Of a stretch of 9,329 nucleotides of DNA, positions 1-5,289 are shown in pieces. Each line of letters starts with the position of its first letter. Position 1 is the first letter of the stretch. The stretch comes from Chloroflexota bacterium. GTDB lineage: Bacteria; Chloroflexota; Dehalococcoidia; SZUA-161; SpSt-899. The notes under the pieces were generated by a model that searched no databases, had not been told where the DNA came from, and worked only from the letters and a program-made list of their open reading frames with translations. The stretch spans positions 1 through 9,329 of the forward strand of contig QLUN01000022.1 in assembly GCA_018725455.1 (NCBI GenBank), read 5' to 3'. A program made the position numbers and the translations under genes.

Positions 1-18
1 GAGCGCCACATTCAAACA

Positions 19-39
19 AAGCCGGCTCAAAGCTGGCTT
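19..39 (-). terminator. Possible terminator after the cupin gene
   Basis: Two 9-base arms (19-27 and 31-39) form a stem with one A-C mismatch and a 3-base loop. Read on the minus strand the hairpin lies about 14 bases past the cupin stop codon and is followed by TGTTTGAA, which is only weakly T-rich. Position at the end of the csoR-ATPase-cupin operon favours a terminator. The poor T tract keeps confidence low. Confidence 0.4.
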
Positions 40-52
40 ATCCCTCGAAATG

Positions 53-508
53 TCAAACATGGGATAGGAGCTCCTTCATCTCTTCCGGAGATTTAACTAC
101 ACGGTTATGCTCTTCATATAGCTTCCGTAGCTGCTCTCGAGATTTGAGCTTAAGCTCCGGATGCGGCGGGGGCGAAAATACCGTTACGAAACTTGCTGTC
201 TCTCTCCCGGAGTTCTTTACTCCAAAAGGCGTCCCTGGTTCTAGGGGGACAAGGAGAGCTGTCTTTGGAGTAACCTCGAACTTCTCCTCTCCACAGGTGA
301 TCTCCAACCTCCCTTCCAGCATATAGATGGCCCGTTCAAGCATTTCCGCTTCTTTTTCTTTTTTGGATCCCATTACCATTTCCGTTCCCGGTAGCAGATA
401 GGTCACGTTCATATAGAGATTTTCGCCGAAGAGCAACGGCTTGTACCATTCCGGATTATGGAAAAACCCCTCTACTTCGTTGACCTTCACCAACTGTTTC
501 TCTACCAT
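53..508 (-). CDS. Small cupin-fold protein, last gene of the metal-efflux operon
   Basis: This is a 151-residue protein of the single-domain cupin type. The core strands lie at about residues 30-110, with the family-like stretch Y62-MLEGRLEI, then LLVP around 85-88 and PGTPFGVKN at 91-99. In metal-binding cupins, motif 1 carries H-x-H and motif 2 a late histidine. Here the motif 1 positions are occupied by K/E residues (about 49-58) and the motif 2 histidine by F95, so the standard metal site is missing. The C-terminal 40 residues are charged and probably helical. The start is supported by AAGGAG about 9 bases before the ATG. The gene follows the ATPase stop by 48 bases on the same strand, so co-transcription is likely. 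A ligand-binding or accessory role in metal stress is inferred only from this context; no reaction can be assigned. Confidence 0.85.
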   Translation of the reverse strand: MVEKQLVKVNEVEGFFHNPEWYKPLLFGENLYMNVTYLLPGTEMVMGSKKEKEAEMLERAIYMLEGRLEITCGEEKFEVTPKTALLVPLEPGTPFGVKNSGRETASFVTVFSPPPHPELKLKSREQLRKLYEEHNRVVKSPEEMKELLSHV

Positions 509-556
509 CTTAGATCACTCCTTCTTTTTAGTTTTTGTAACATCTCTTATCTTATC

Positions 557-2491
557 TTAGATTGCCGTTTGCTGCGGGGTAAGTGCTGCGTGGCTCTTGT
601 ATCGAATCAGCCTGGCTGAGTTTAACACCACCACGAACGCAGCCAGGTTGTGAAGCAGCGCTGCCTCCACCGGCCCCACCATGCCGTAGATTGCCAGGTA
701 CATCCCCACAATGTTAAGTCCCAACGAGAAGGCATAAATGTTTGCTTTAATAACCCGCAGGGCTTTGCGACTCAGAAGAATTGCCTGAGCAGCCTGCACC
801 AGATTGTCACCCAACAGGGCAATGTCAGCCGCCTCGATGGCGGCGTCGCTTCCGATCACCCCCATGGCAATTCCCACATCAGCGGTGGCCAAAGCGGGAG
901 CATCGTTGATTCCATCCCCAATGACCGCGACTTTATACTGCTGCTTCAACCGCTTCACCGTGTTTACCTTGTCTTCGGGCAACTGATCGGCGGCGAAGTC
1001 ATCGATCCCGGCCAGCGAGGCGATAGCAGCGGCCGTGCGGGGATTATCGCCGGTGAGCATCACTATTTTCTTCACCCCGGCCTCCCTTAAGGTAGCGATC
1101 GCCTGGGATGTTCCCTTCCGCAACACGTCGGCAACGCTGATCACCCCCAGAAAGCGGTCATCCTCGGCAAGCAGCAAACAGGTCTCCCCGTTCGCCTCCT
1201 TGGCGAGCAGATACTCCTCTGCCTGTTGCGGCAACACGATCTGGTGATCGGCCAACAGTTTTCTGTTGCCGAGGATTAACTTTTGTTCGCTGGCATAGGC
1301 CACTACCCCGCGGCCCAGGATGACCTGAAAGTCGCTCGGGTCGGGAACCTCAAGCCCATGAGCTTTGTTGATGATCGCCTTAGCCAGTGGATGCTCGGAG
1401 AATTTCTCGGCGATCGCCGCCCGGATAAGAACATCTGCTTGAGTCTTCTCGCTGAAACTCCTGATGTCGGTCACCTGCGGGTTGCCATAGGTGAGGGTCC
1501 CGGTCTTATCGACCACCACCGCATTCACTCGACCGGCTGCCTCCAGGCTCCTCCCTCCTTTGATCAGGATGCCGCGTCGGGCAGCGTTGCCGACGGCGGC
1601 GATCACTGCCGTCGGGGTGGCCAGCACGAGGGCACAAGGACAGGCCACAATCAATACGGTGATTGCCTTGACTACGTCATCAGTAGCGAAGTAAACGGCA
1701 AGAGCAATCACCAGAATGATCGGGGTAAAGTATTTGGCGAACCTATCGGCGACCCGCTGCGCCGGGGCTTTGTCCGCCTGCGCCTCCTCTACCAGCTTAA
1801 TTATGTGCGCCAGCGTGGTCTCCCGGCCAATCTTAGTCGTGGCGATCTCTAAAACACCCAATTCGTTGAGCGTCCCCTCGAATACTTCATTCCCCACGCT
1901 CACCTCTACCGGAATAGATTCTCCGGTAAGAGAGGCTTGGTTGACCGCAGCCTGGCCCGAAGCTACCACCCCGTCAACTGGAATGCGCTCACCCGATTTG
2001 ACCAGCACCCTATCTCCGAGCTTAACCTCTTCGATCGGCACCACTACCTCCCCGTCAGCGCGGCGTACTCTGGCCGTCTTCGGTTTCAGATCCATCAATT
2101 TACGGATGGCGTTACCTGTCTTAGCTACAGTAATGTTTTCCAATAACTCACCGATGTGCATGATGAAGACCACAAGAGCTCCAGCAAAATATTCTCCTAT
2201 GAGGATCGAGGCGATGAGGGCGACGCTGATCAGCACACCGACGTTCATGTTCTTGCGCAGCAGCCCTTTTACCGCCTCAAAAACGATCGGGACTCCCCCC
2301 ACCAAGGCTGCCAGCAAGAAAATATAGAGGCCGAAGACCTCGCGCACCAGACCTGTTGCCCCCAGGACTATGAGCAACCCCACCACAACGGGCAGCAGCA
2401 ATTCCCTGTATTTAAGGCTTAGCCCCTTTGCCTTCGATCTATCATGGCCTGGATGGCAAATTTCGCAGCTTCGGTCTGTTGGTTCTTTCAT
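557..2491 (-). CDS. P1B-type heavy-metal translocating ATPase without HMA domain
   Basis: This 644-residue inner-membrane ATPase exports heavy-metal ions at the cost of ATP. All core motifs are present: TGES at 189-192 (actuator domain), CPC at 284-286 in the metal-binding membrane helix, DKTGT at 328-332 with the phosphorylated D328, HP at 367-368, TGDN at 480-483 and GDGINDAP at 525-532. The N terminus has no HMA domain, only a short C9-x-x-C12-H stretch with H16. In ZntA/CadA-type zinc/cadmium pumps the last two helices carry a lysine and D-x-G; here the matching places are N593 and H614-N615. The copper-pump M-x-x-S-S pattern is absent too. This end resembles CtpC-type pumps (Mn or Zn reported), from memory of that family. 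The start has an excellent AGGAGG 5 bases before the ATG. It follows csoR by 38 bases, so one operon is likely. Exact metal: uncertain. Confidence 0.95.
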   Translation of the reverse strand: MKEPTDRSCEICHPGHDRSKAKGLSLKYRELLLPVVVGLLIVLGATGLVREVFGLYIFLLAALVGGVPIVFEAVKGLLRKNMNVGVLISVALIASILIGEYFAGALVVFIMHIGELLENITVAKTGNAIRKLMDLKPKTARVRRADGEVVVPIEEVKLGDRVLVKSGERIPVDGVVASGQAAVNQASLTGESIPVEVSVGNEVFEGTLNELGVLEIATTKIGRETTLAHIIKLVEEAQADKAPAQRVADRFAKYFTPIILVIALAVYFATDDVVKAITVLIVACPCALVLATPTAVIAAVGNAARRGILIKGGRSLEAAGRVNAVVVDKTGTLTYGNPQVTDIRSFSEKTQADVLIRAAIAEKFSEHPLAKAIINKAHGLEVPDPSDFQVILGRGVVAYASEQKLILGNRKLLADHQIVLPQQAEEYLLAKEANGETCLLLAEDDRFLGVISVADVLRKGTSQAIATLREAGVKKIVMLTGDNPRTAAAIASLAGIDDFAADQLPEDKVNTVKRLKQQYKVAVIGDGINDAPALATADVGIAMGVIGSDAAIEAADIALLGDNLVQAAQAILLSRKALRVIKANIYAFSLGLNIVGMYLAIYGMVGPVEAALLHNLAAFVVVLNSARLIRYKSHAALTPQQTAI

Positions 2492-2529
2492 CTGTTCCTC
2501 CTCATATAATCATGTTGCTTAGCATCCCC

Positions 2530-2796
2530 TCAATGGAGAAACCGCGCCAGGGATTCTTTCAGTTTGGTAATGGCCTTTTCTCCCGAGCCCTCTTCGATCG
2601 CCGCCACGATACAGGTGTCGAGGTGGTCTTCGAGGATAATCCTTCCCACCTGGTTGAGGGCGGCGCGGACGGCCGAGATCTGCAAGAGCACCTCCGGACA
2701 GTCTCGATCTCCCTCCACCATGCGTCCAATGGCTCGTGCGTGCCCCTCGATCTTGCTCAGTCTGTCCGCTACTTCCTGACGGGTCCGTTCATGCAT
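2530..2796 (-). CDS. csoR: CsoR-family metal-sensing repressor
   Basis: This 88-residue all-helical protein belongs to the CsoR/RcnR/FrmR family (DUF156), repressors that release DNA when they bind a metal or reactive ligand. The family signature is clear: RLSKIEGHARAIGRMVEG, then C33-PEVLLQISAVRAAL, then H58-x3-C62. C33, H58 and C62 have the spacing of the C-H-C copper(I) site of mycobacterial CsoR, whereas RcnR (Ni/Co) has a histidine in the last place. H2 could be an extra N-terminal ligand. The length is normal for the family. GGGGAG stands 8 bases before the ATG. The gene heads the operon with the P1B ATPase and cupin, and a palindrome resembling a CsoR operator overlaps the expected transcription start, so autoregulation and control of the pump are likely. 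The copper-like ligand set and the non-copper pump do not match well, so the inducer is open. Confidence 0.93.
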   Translation of the reverse strand: MHERTRQEVADRLSKIEGHARAIGRMVEGDRDCPEVLLQISAVRAALNQVGRIILEDHLDTCIVAAIEEGSGEKAITKLKESLARFLH

Positions 2797-2821
2797 CGTT
2801 CCTTCTCCCCTACTTCTGTGT

Positions 2822-2847
2822 TTATCCCCTCCAAGGGGAAGGGATAA
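2822..2847 (-). promoter_or_regulatory. Putative CsoR operator, copy 1
   Basis: On the minus strand this reads TTATCCC, a C/G-rich centre, then GGGGATAA: a GC-core palindrome with AT-rich flanks. That is the general layout of operators bound by CsoR-family tetramers. It begins 3 bases after the -10 box, so it covers the expected transcription start, where a repressor would block initiation. The inner CCCC-5-GGGG dyad and the outer ATCCC/GGGGAT arms are both visible. Binding is inferred, not shown. Identical copies lie at 3009-3034 and 3196-3221. Confidence 0.6.
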
Positions 2848-2850
2848 TGA

Positions 2851-2879
2851 AGTTTAGCATACTCGATCATTGCTGTCAA
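2851..2879 (-). promoter_or_regulatory. Sigma-70 promoter of the csoR-ATPase-cupin operon, copy 1
   Basis: On the minus strand, TTGACA (2874-2879, perfect -35) is followed by a 17-base spacer and TAAACT (2851-2856, -10), with TG one base before the -10 (extended -10). The operator-like palindrome follows immediately. This is the promoter nearest to csoR; it is repeated unchanged 187 and 374 bases further upstream. Confidence 0.8.
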
Positions 2880-2920
2880 GTCCGTCCGGTGTTTCATCTT
2901 TGCGGAATGCGTTCGATGGC

Positions 2921-2983
2921 TCATACGTGCCCCTCGACTTTACTCAATCTCTCCACTACTTCCTGACGGGCCCGTTCATGCAT
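2921..2983 (-). pseudogene. Truncated csoR start, repeat copy 2 (20 codons)
   Basis: This copy keeps the csoR ribosome binding site and ATG and codes a 20-residue peptide that starts MHERARQEVVERLSK and matches csoR residues 1-20 with a few substitutions. The codon for csoR R21 (CGA) is TGA here. Similarity continues to codon 25, then stops at the 27-base linker. It cannot make a repressor because the ligand residues C33, H58 and C62 are absent. It might still be translated as a leader peptide from the promoter upstream. Confidence 0.8.
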
Positions 2984-3008
2984 CGATCCTTCTCCCCCAC
3001 TTCTGTGT

Positions 3009-3066
3009 TTATCCCCTCCAAGGGGAAGGGATAATGAAGTTTAGCATACTCGATCATTGCTGTCAA
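3009..3066 (-). promoter_or_regulatory. Promoter plus operator, repeat copy 2
   Basis: This is an exact copy of the csoR promoter: -35 TTGACA at 3061-3066, -10 TAAACT at 3038-3043 after 17 bases, and the operator-like palindrome at 3009-3034. Its transcript would first cross the 20-codon csoR fragment at 2921-2983 and then promoter copy 1 before reaching csoR. Confidence 0.7.
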
Positions 3067-3107
3067 GTCCGTCCGGTGTTTCATCTTTGCGGAATGCGTT
3101 CGATGGC

Positions 3108-3170
3108 TCATACGTGCCCCTCGACTTTACTCAATCTCTCCACTACTTCCTGACGGGCCCGTTCATGCAT
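3108..3170 (-). pseudogene. Truncated csoR start, repeat copy 3 (20 codons)
   Basis: This is the same 20-codon csoR fragment as the one 187 bases downstream on the minus strand, with the same TGA at codon 21 and the same ribosome binding site. I see no differences between the two fragments, so the stop arose before the 187-bp unit was duplicated. Confidence 0.8.
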
Positions 3171-3195
3171 CGATCCTTCTCCCCCACTTCTGTGT

Positions 3196-3253
3196 TTATC
3201 CCCTCCAAGGGGAAGGGATAATGAAGTTTAGCATACTCGATCATTGCTGTCAA
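3196..3253 (-). promoter_or_regulatory. Promoter plus operator, repeat copy 3 (outermost)
   Basis: This is the third copy of the csoR promoter: -35 at 3248-3253, -10 at 3225-3230 and operator palindrome at 3196-3221. The repeat ends one base beyond the -35 box, so any upstream activating sequence differs from copies 1 and 2. The 10-4-10 dyad at 3306-3329 begins about 52 bases upstream. Confidence 0.7.
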
Positions 3254-3294
3254 GACCGCGCATTCTGCCAAAAATGTCAAGACTCTTTAGGCGC

Positions 3295-3330
3295 TTATCG
3301 GCGCAACATCGACAAAATGTTGTCGATGTG
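3295..3330. repeat. Dispersed dyad element, copy A
   Basis: ACATCGACAA (3306-3315) and TTGTCGATGT (3320-3329) are perfect 10-base inverted arms around AATG. Similarity to the element at 5234-5269 extends left to a shared TTATC, giving a ~36-base repeat. It sits 2 bases past the stop codon of the orphan gene and about 50 bases upstream of the outermost csoR promoter. It has no T run, so it is not a typical terminator. It could be an operator or a genome-wide interspersed palindrome. Confidence 0.8.
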
Positions 3331-3331
3331 A

Positions 3332-4324
3332 TTAGGCAGCGATATTGATGACTTGAAAAATCTTCTGCATTTCAATTTGGATGTTGTCGTAATGAACGTC
3401 TATCTGAGACCGATTTCGTGGTTTTGTGCCAGGTTTGCGCCTTCCGGCGCATGCCAGCAGAGGAATCAACACCTTTTCTCGTAGAACAATAAAGGCGGTG
3501 ATCGTCTGCAAACCATCAAGGCTGGCCTCGTAGCGGCGCGAGTGTCCCACACGGTAAACCAATTCCTTTCCGCGAAGTTTCTTCAGGTCATAGGAAGCCT
3601 GGCGCGATTGATATGGAATATTTCTGTTGCCCATAATTTCCCTTACCTTTACGGCAAGATCCGATGCGGTGAATCCTCGTGGGTTCGGCGAAAGTGCGAT
3701 AACAGCTTCCATCACCGCCCGCATTCGGGGCTGGTTAATGTCTATACCGGCGATGCGACCGGCACCGACCTTAGAAGGGAGTGGCCATGTTTCCATCTTC
3801 CCAGCATCGATAAAGGAAACGTCCACGCTGCGCAGAACACCGAGGAATCGCTCCAGTATTGCCTTGAGCGATTCTATAATCTGGGGGAATTTGCTGATAT
3901 CTCTCCCGCATGGCAAGTCCCTGGTGTTGTGCACAATGACCTCGATTCTCAGCACGCGTTCGCCTTTGCTATAAATCTTGACTGTCATGTTCCCAAAATG
4001 CACCTTGAAAACAGTCAGATCATAGACAGGTCTCTCGACCGCTACCTCAAAGCGAGGCCCTCCTTTACCGTTTCGGTTTCTCTTGAAGGGACGATGCTTA
4101 TATCCAAAGATGGTTTTGACTGTTTTTATATCAAGCGGGGCCCGTGTTCGGTCAATGACACTCTGGAACACCTGATCCATCGTGCGCCCATGCGTAAAGA
4201 GGAGATTTCGGCTGTACTCTCCCTGGTAAACCGAATAGGAATAGCCGAATCCACTTCTCTGCTGCTCGGCAAAATCCAGGGCAAAGCACAAACAGGTCGA
4301 GTTATAGTCAATTGCAGAAATCAT
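3332..4324 (-). CDS. Uncharacterised protein with Rep-like motif and C-terminal winged helix
   Basis: This is a 330-residue protein that I cannot name. The central part has VKIYSK (115-120) followed by LRIEVIVHN (125-133), reminiscent of the K-x-Y-x-K ... L-R-x-E pattern in phage and rolling-circle replication initiators. Residues about 200-270 look like a winged helix-turn-helix (MRAVMEAVIAL, GFTASDLAVKV, the S/R-rich recognition region around 240-250, then a VYRVGHSRRYE wing). The tail (about 294-310) is basic. I recall similar proteins as unannotated orphans in environmental bacteria, but have not verified this. I chose the ATG at 4324, with GGTGGAG about 9 bases before it, over an in-frame GTG at 4339 that overlaps that same site. 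The gene is bordered by a dyad at 3306-3329 and a multi-hairpin element at 4351-4402, an arrangement seen with hairpin-ended mobile elements. DNA binding is likely; enzymatic activity is speculation. Confidence 0.75.
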   Translation of the reverse strand: MISAIDYNSTCLCFALDFAEQQRSGFGYSYSVYQGEYSRNLLFTHGRTMDQVFQSVIDRTRAPLDIKTVKTIFGYKHRPFKRNRNGKGGPRFEVAVERPVYDLTVFKVHFGNMTVKIYSKGERVLRIEVIVHNTRDLPCGRDISKFPQIIESLKAILERFLGVLRSVDVSFIDAGKMETWPLPSKVGAGRIAGIDINQPRMRAVMEAVIALSPNPRGFTASDLAVKVREIMGNRNIPYQSRQASYDLKKLRGKELVYRVGHSRRYEASLDGLQTITAFIVLREKVLIPLLACAGRRKPGTKPRNRSQIDVHYDNIQIEMQKIFQVINIAA

Positions 4325-4350
4325 TATAATTCTCTCCACCCTACGATTAC

Positions 4351-4402
4351 TGTAGTGCGACCCTTTAGGGTCGCCTCGGCGAGGCTAAAGCCTCGCACTA
4401 CA
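4351..4402. repeat. REP-like multi-hairpin palindrome
   Basis: The ends TGTAGTGCGA (4351-4360) and TCGCACTACA (4393-4402) are perfect 10-base inverted repeats. Inside are three smaller overlapping hairpins: CGACCC/GGGTCG with loop TTTA (4358-4373), GCCTC/GAGGC with loop GGC (4373-4385) and GAGGC/GCCTC with loop TAAA (4381-4394). It lies 26 bases upstream of the orphan gene start. TGTAGTGC occurs again at 4426-4433. The layout is that of an interspersed REP or MITE-like element. Confidence 0.8.
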
Positions 4403-4432
4403 ATGTTTTATGCATTATCTGAGTTTGTAGTG

Positions 4433-4541
4433 CTCCCTCCCCCTGGCGGGAGGGAGTTAGAGGGAGGGGGAAACCTCTAGTAATTTCACCCTCACCTAAC
4501 CTCTCCCTTCAAGGGAGAGAAGTCTTGTTTTAATTCTTTTT
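4433..4541. repeat. Second palindromic repeat block, purine/pyrimidine-rich
   Basis: CTCCCTCCC (4433-4441) pairs with GGGAGGGAG (4448-4456) over a 6-base loop, and a second GGGAGGGGG tract follows at 4462-4470. CTCTCCCTT (4501-4509) and AAGGGAGAG (4511-4519) form a perfect odd palindrome followed by a T-rich plus-strand stretch to 4541. The second hairpin has terminator form, but no plus-strand gene ends here. It looks like a common interspersed palindromic repeat. No gene is seen in it. Confidence 0.6.
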
Positions 4542-4677
4542 GCAAAGAACTATATATGTCACCCTGGCACCGATAGGCAAGCCGAAAGTGGCACACACAT
4601 GGATGCTCTACGAGAGCGCTACTTTCAAAGGCGCGACCATCCCTCCCGAGCTTTCGGCTACACCACCGGGATTCCTA
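4542..4677. other. Structured spacer upstream of zur, no convincing gene
   Basis: AGCCGAAAG (4580-4588) and CTTTCGGCT (4651-4659) are 9-base inverted arms enclosing 62 bases. Inside lies GCTCT/AGAGC with loop ACG (4605-4617). A 36-codon open frame runs from ATG at 4599 to TGA at 4706, with no clear ribosome binding site, and its end overlaps the zur -10 box. I recognise neither an RNA family nor a protein. It may be the remnant of an interspersed element. Confidence 0.35.
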
Positions 4678-4707
4678 TTGACTACTCAGTTGGTTTTGTG
4701 ATATGAT
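4678..4707 (+). promoter_or_regulatory. Promoter of the Fur-family regulator gene
   Basis: TTGACT (4678-4683) is followed by an 18-base spacer and TATGAT (4702-4707), with TG one base before the -10 (extended -10). Transcription would start near 4714, so an in-frame ATG at 4703 lies inside the promoter and cannot be the real start; this decides for the ATG at 4745. GGTTTT (4692-4697) and AAAACC (4716-4721) flank the -10 box as weak arms of a possible operator. Confidence 0.7.
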
Positions 4708-4744
4708 AGTAAGTGAAAACCCTTTTCAGTTAGATAGGGACGAT

Positions 4745-5176
4745 ATGAGACCCTCTGCAAGGAAGATCGCTTCGGTGCTTACGCAGAAAGGCTATAAGCT
4801 GACTGCCCAAAGGCGGGCGGTGATTGATGTGGTGGTCAATAGCCGCCAGCACCTTTCCCCCGCCGCTCTGTATGAGAGGGTGCGCCGGACCCACCCTGCC
4901 ATCGGTCTGGTTACCGTTTATCGAACCCTGGAAATGCTCTATGAGCTGGGGCTCATCTGTCGGGTGCACCGGGGAGGCAAGTCACGCAGTTACACCCTCG
5001 CGCCATCAGTCCACCACCATCACCTGGTATGCGCCCAGTGTGGGACGGTCGCCGATTTCACCCGCTGTGACCTGGAAGTATTGCAACAAAGGATCTCTCG
5101 GGAGACCGGGTTTAAGATCGAGGGGCATCTGCTCCAGTTTCTGGGGCATTGTCGGGATTGCCAGACGAGAGCATAA
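4745..5176 (+). CDS. zur: Fur-family metalloregulator, probably Zur
   Basis: This is a 143-residue Fur-family repressor that binds DNA when loaded with metal. The N-terminal winged helix covers about residues 10-85 (KLTAQRRAVIDVV, then LYERVRRTHPAIGLVTVYRTLEML). The dimerisation domain has the histidine cluster H90-H93 and the structural zinc cysteines C96-x-x-C99 and C136-x-x-C139. The start at 4745 gives the normal family length and has AGGGA about 4 bases upstream; a start at 4703 would lie within the promoter. The gene is 200 bases upstream of znuACB on the same strand, which supports zinc as the co-repressor. Fur (iron), Mur (manganese) and Zur cannot be separated by motif alone; PerR is less likely. 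It probably represses the znu genes and perhaps itself. An internal dyad between it and znuA is a candidate site. Confidence 0.88.
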   Translation: MRPSARKIASVLTQKGYKLTAQRRAVIDVVVNSRQHLSPAALYERVRRTHPAIGLVTVYRTLEMLYELGLICRVHRGGKSRSYTLAPSVHHHHLVCAQCGTVADFTRCDLEVLQQRISRETGFKIEGHLLQFLGHCRDCQTRA

Positions 5177-5233
5177 GATAGGTTCGCCTCAGTCGCCACA
5201 ATATGAGCAGGCTTTTGAGACGACCGAGAGGGG

Positions 5234-5269
5234 TTATCTCCGCGACATCGACAAGATGTTGTCGATATG
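5234..5269. repeat. Dispersed dyad element, copy B (candidate operator before znuA)
   Basis: ACATCGACAA (5245-5254) and TTGTCGATAT (5259-5268) are inverted arms around GATG with one mismatched pair. The element matches the one at 3295-3330, including the left-hand TTATC at the same 11-base offset. It is 109 bases before the znuA start and overlaps the -35 of a possible znuA promoter, a natural repressor position. It does not match the Zur boxes I know from Escherichia, Bacillus or actinobacteria. Confidence 0.7.
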
Positions 5270-5289
5270 GCAATTGATTTCAGCATACT
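5259..5289 (+). promoter_or_regulatory. Weak candidate znuA promoter
   Basis: TTGTCG (5259-5264) and CATACT (5284-5289) are separated by 19 bases, longer than the ideal 17. The -35 lies in the right arm of the dyad, so a protein bound there would block it. Transcription from the zur promoter is the alternative source for znuACB. Confidence 0.35.

Larger units (their letters stand above)
2721..3254. repeat. Two tandem 187-bp units plus the parental csoR 5' region
   Basis: Positions 2881-3067 and 3068-3254 are two direct tandem copies of a 187-base unit with no difference that I can see. Each unit is a 27-base linker followed by 160 bases that repeat the csoR start region at 2721-2880 (first 25 codons, ribosome binding site, operator and promoter). 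Against that parental region the copies differ at 11 of 75 coding bases but only 2 of 84 upstream bases. The lack of visible difference between the two units points to a recent duplication, or to conversion or assembly collapse. This array fills most of the gene-free gap between csoR and the orphan gene. Confidence 0.95.

Noticed and set aside
650..2327. Several long plus-strand open frames opposite the ATPase gene (up to about 200 codons)
   Set aside because: They are antisense to a gene with every P-type ATPase motif, show no recognisable domains and lack ribosome sites. They are frame shadows of a GC-biased gene.
2881..3254. CRISPR array suggested by regular repeats
   Set aside because: The 187-bp units are identical throughout, without short repeats separated by unique spacers, and they contain promoter and csoR sequence.
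4325..4339. GTG start of the orphan gene at 4339
   Set aside because: That GTG is part of the GGTGGAG sequence that serves as ribosome site for the ATG at 4324.
3542..4480. 312-codon plus-strand frame opposite the orphan gene
   Set aside because: The minus-strand frame has a proper ribosome site, hydrophobic core pattern and winged helix. The plus-strand product is rich in unlikely residue mixtures and runs into the palindromic repeats.
4501..4541. Intrinsic terminator on the plus strand (9-bp palindrome followed by T-rich stretch)
   Set aside because: No plus-strand gene ends upstream, and the hairpin matches the neighbouring palindromic repeats better. Kept as part of the repeat block.
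4570..4600. Cyclic-di-GMP riboswitch-like stretch (CGATAGGCAAGCC ... GAAAG)
   Set aside because: The second conserved part of that riboswitch (GACGCAAAGCC with its stem) is absent downstream, and the following gene has its own promoter after this region.
4692..4721. GGTTTT / AAAACC arms around the zur -10 box as a Zur operator
   Set aside because: Only 6-base arms 18 bases apart with no symmetry between them; too weak to call as a separate site.
4703..4744. N-terminal extension of the Fur-family protein from the ATG at 4703
   Set aside because: This ATG is within the -10 box of a strong promoter, so it would not be transcribed from it, and the extension exceeds the usual family length.
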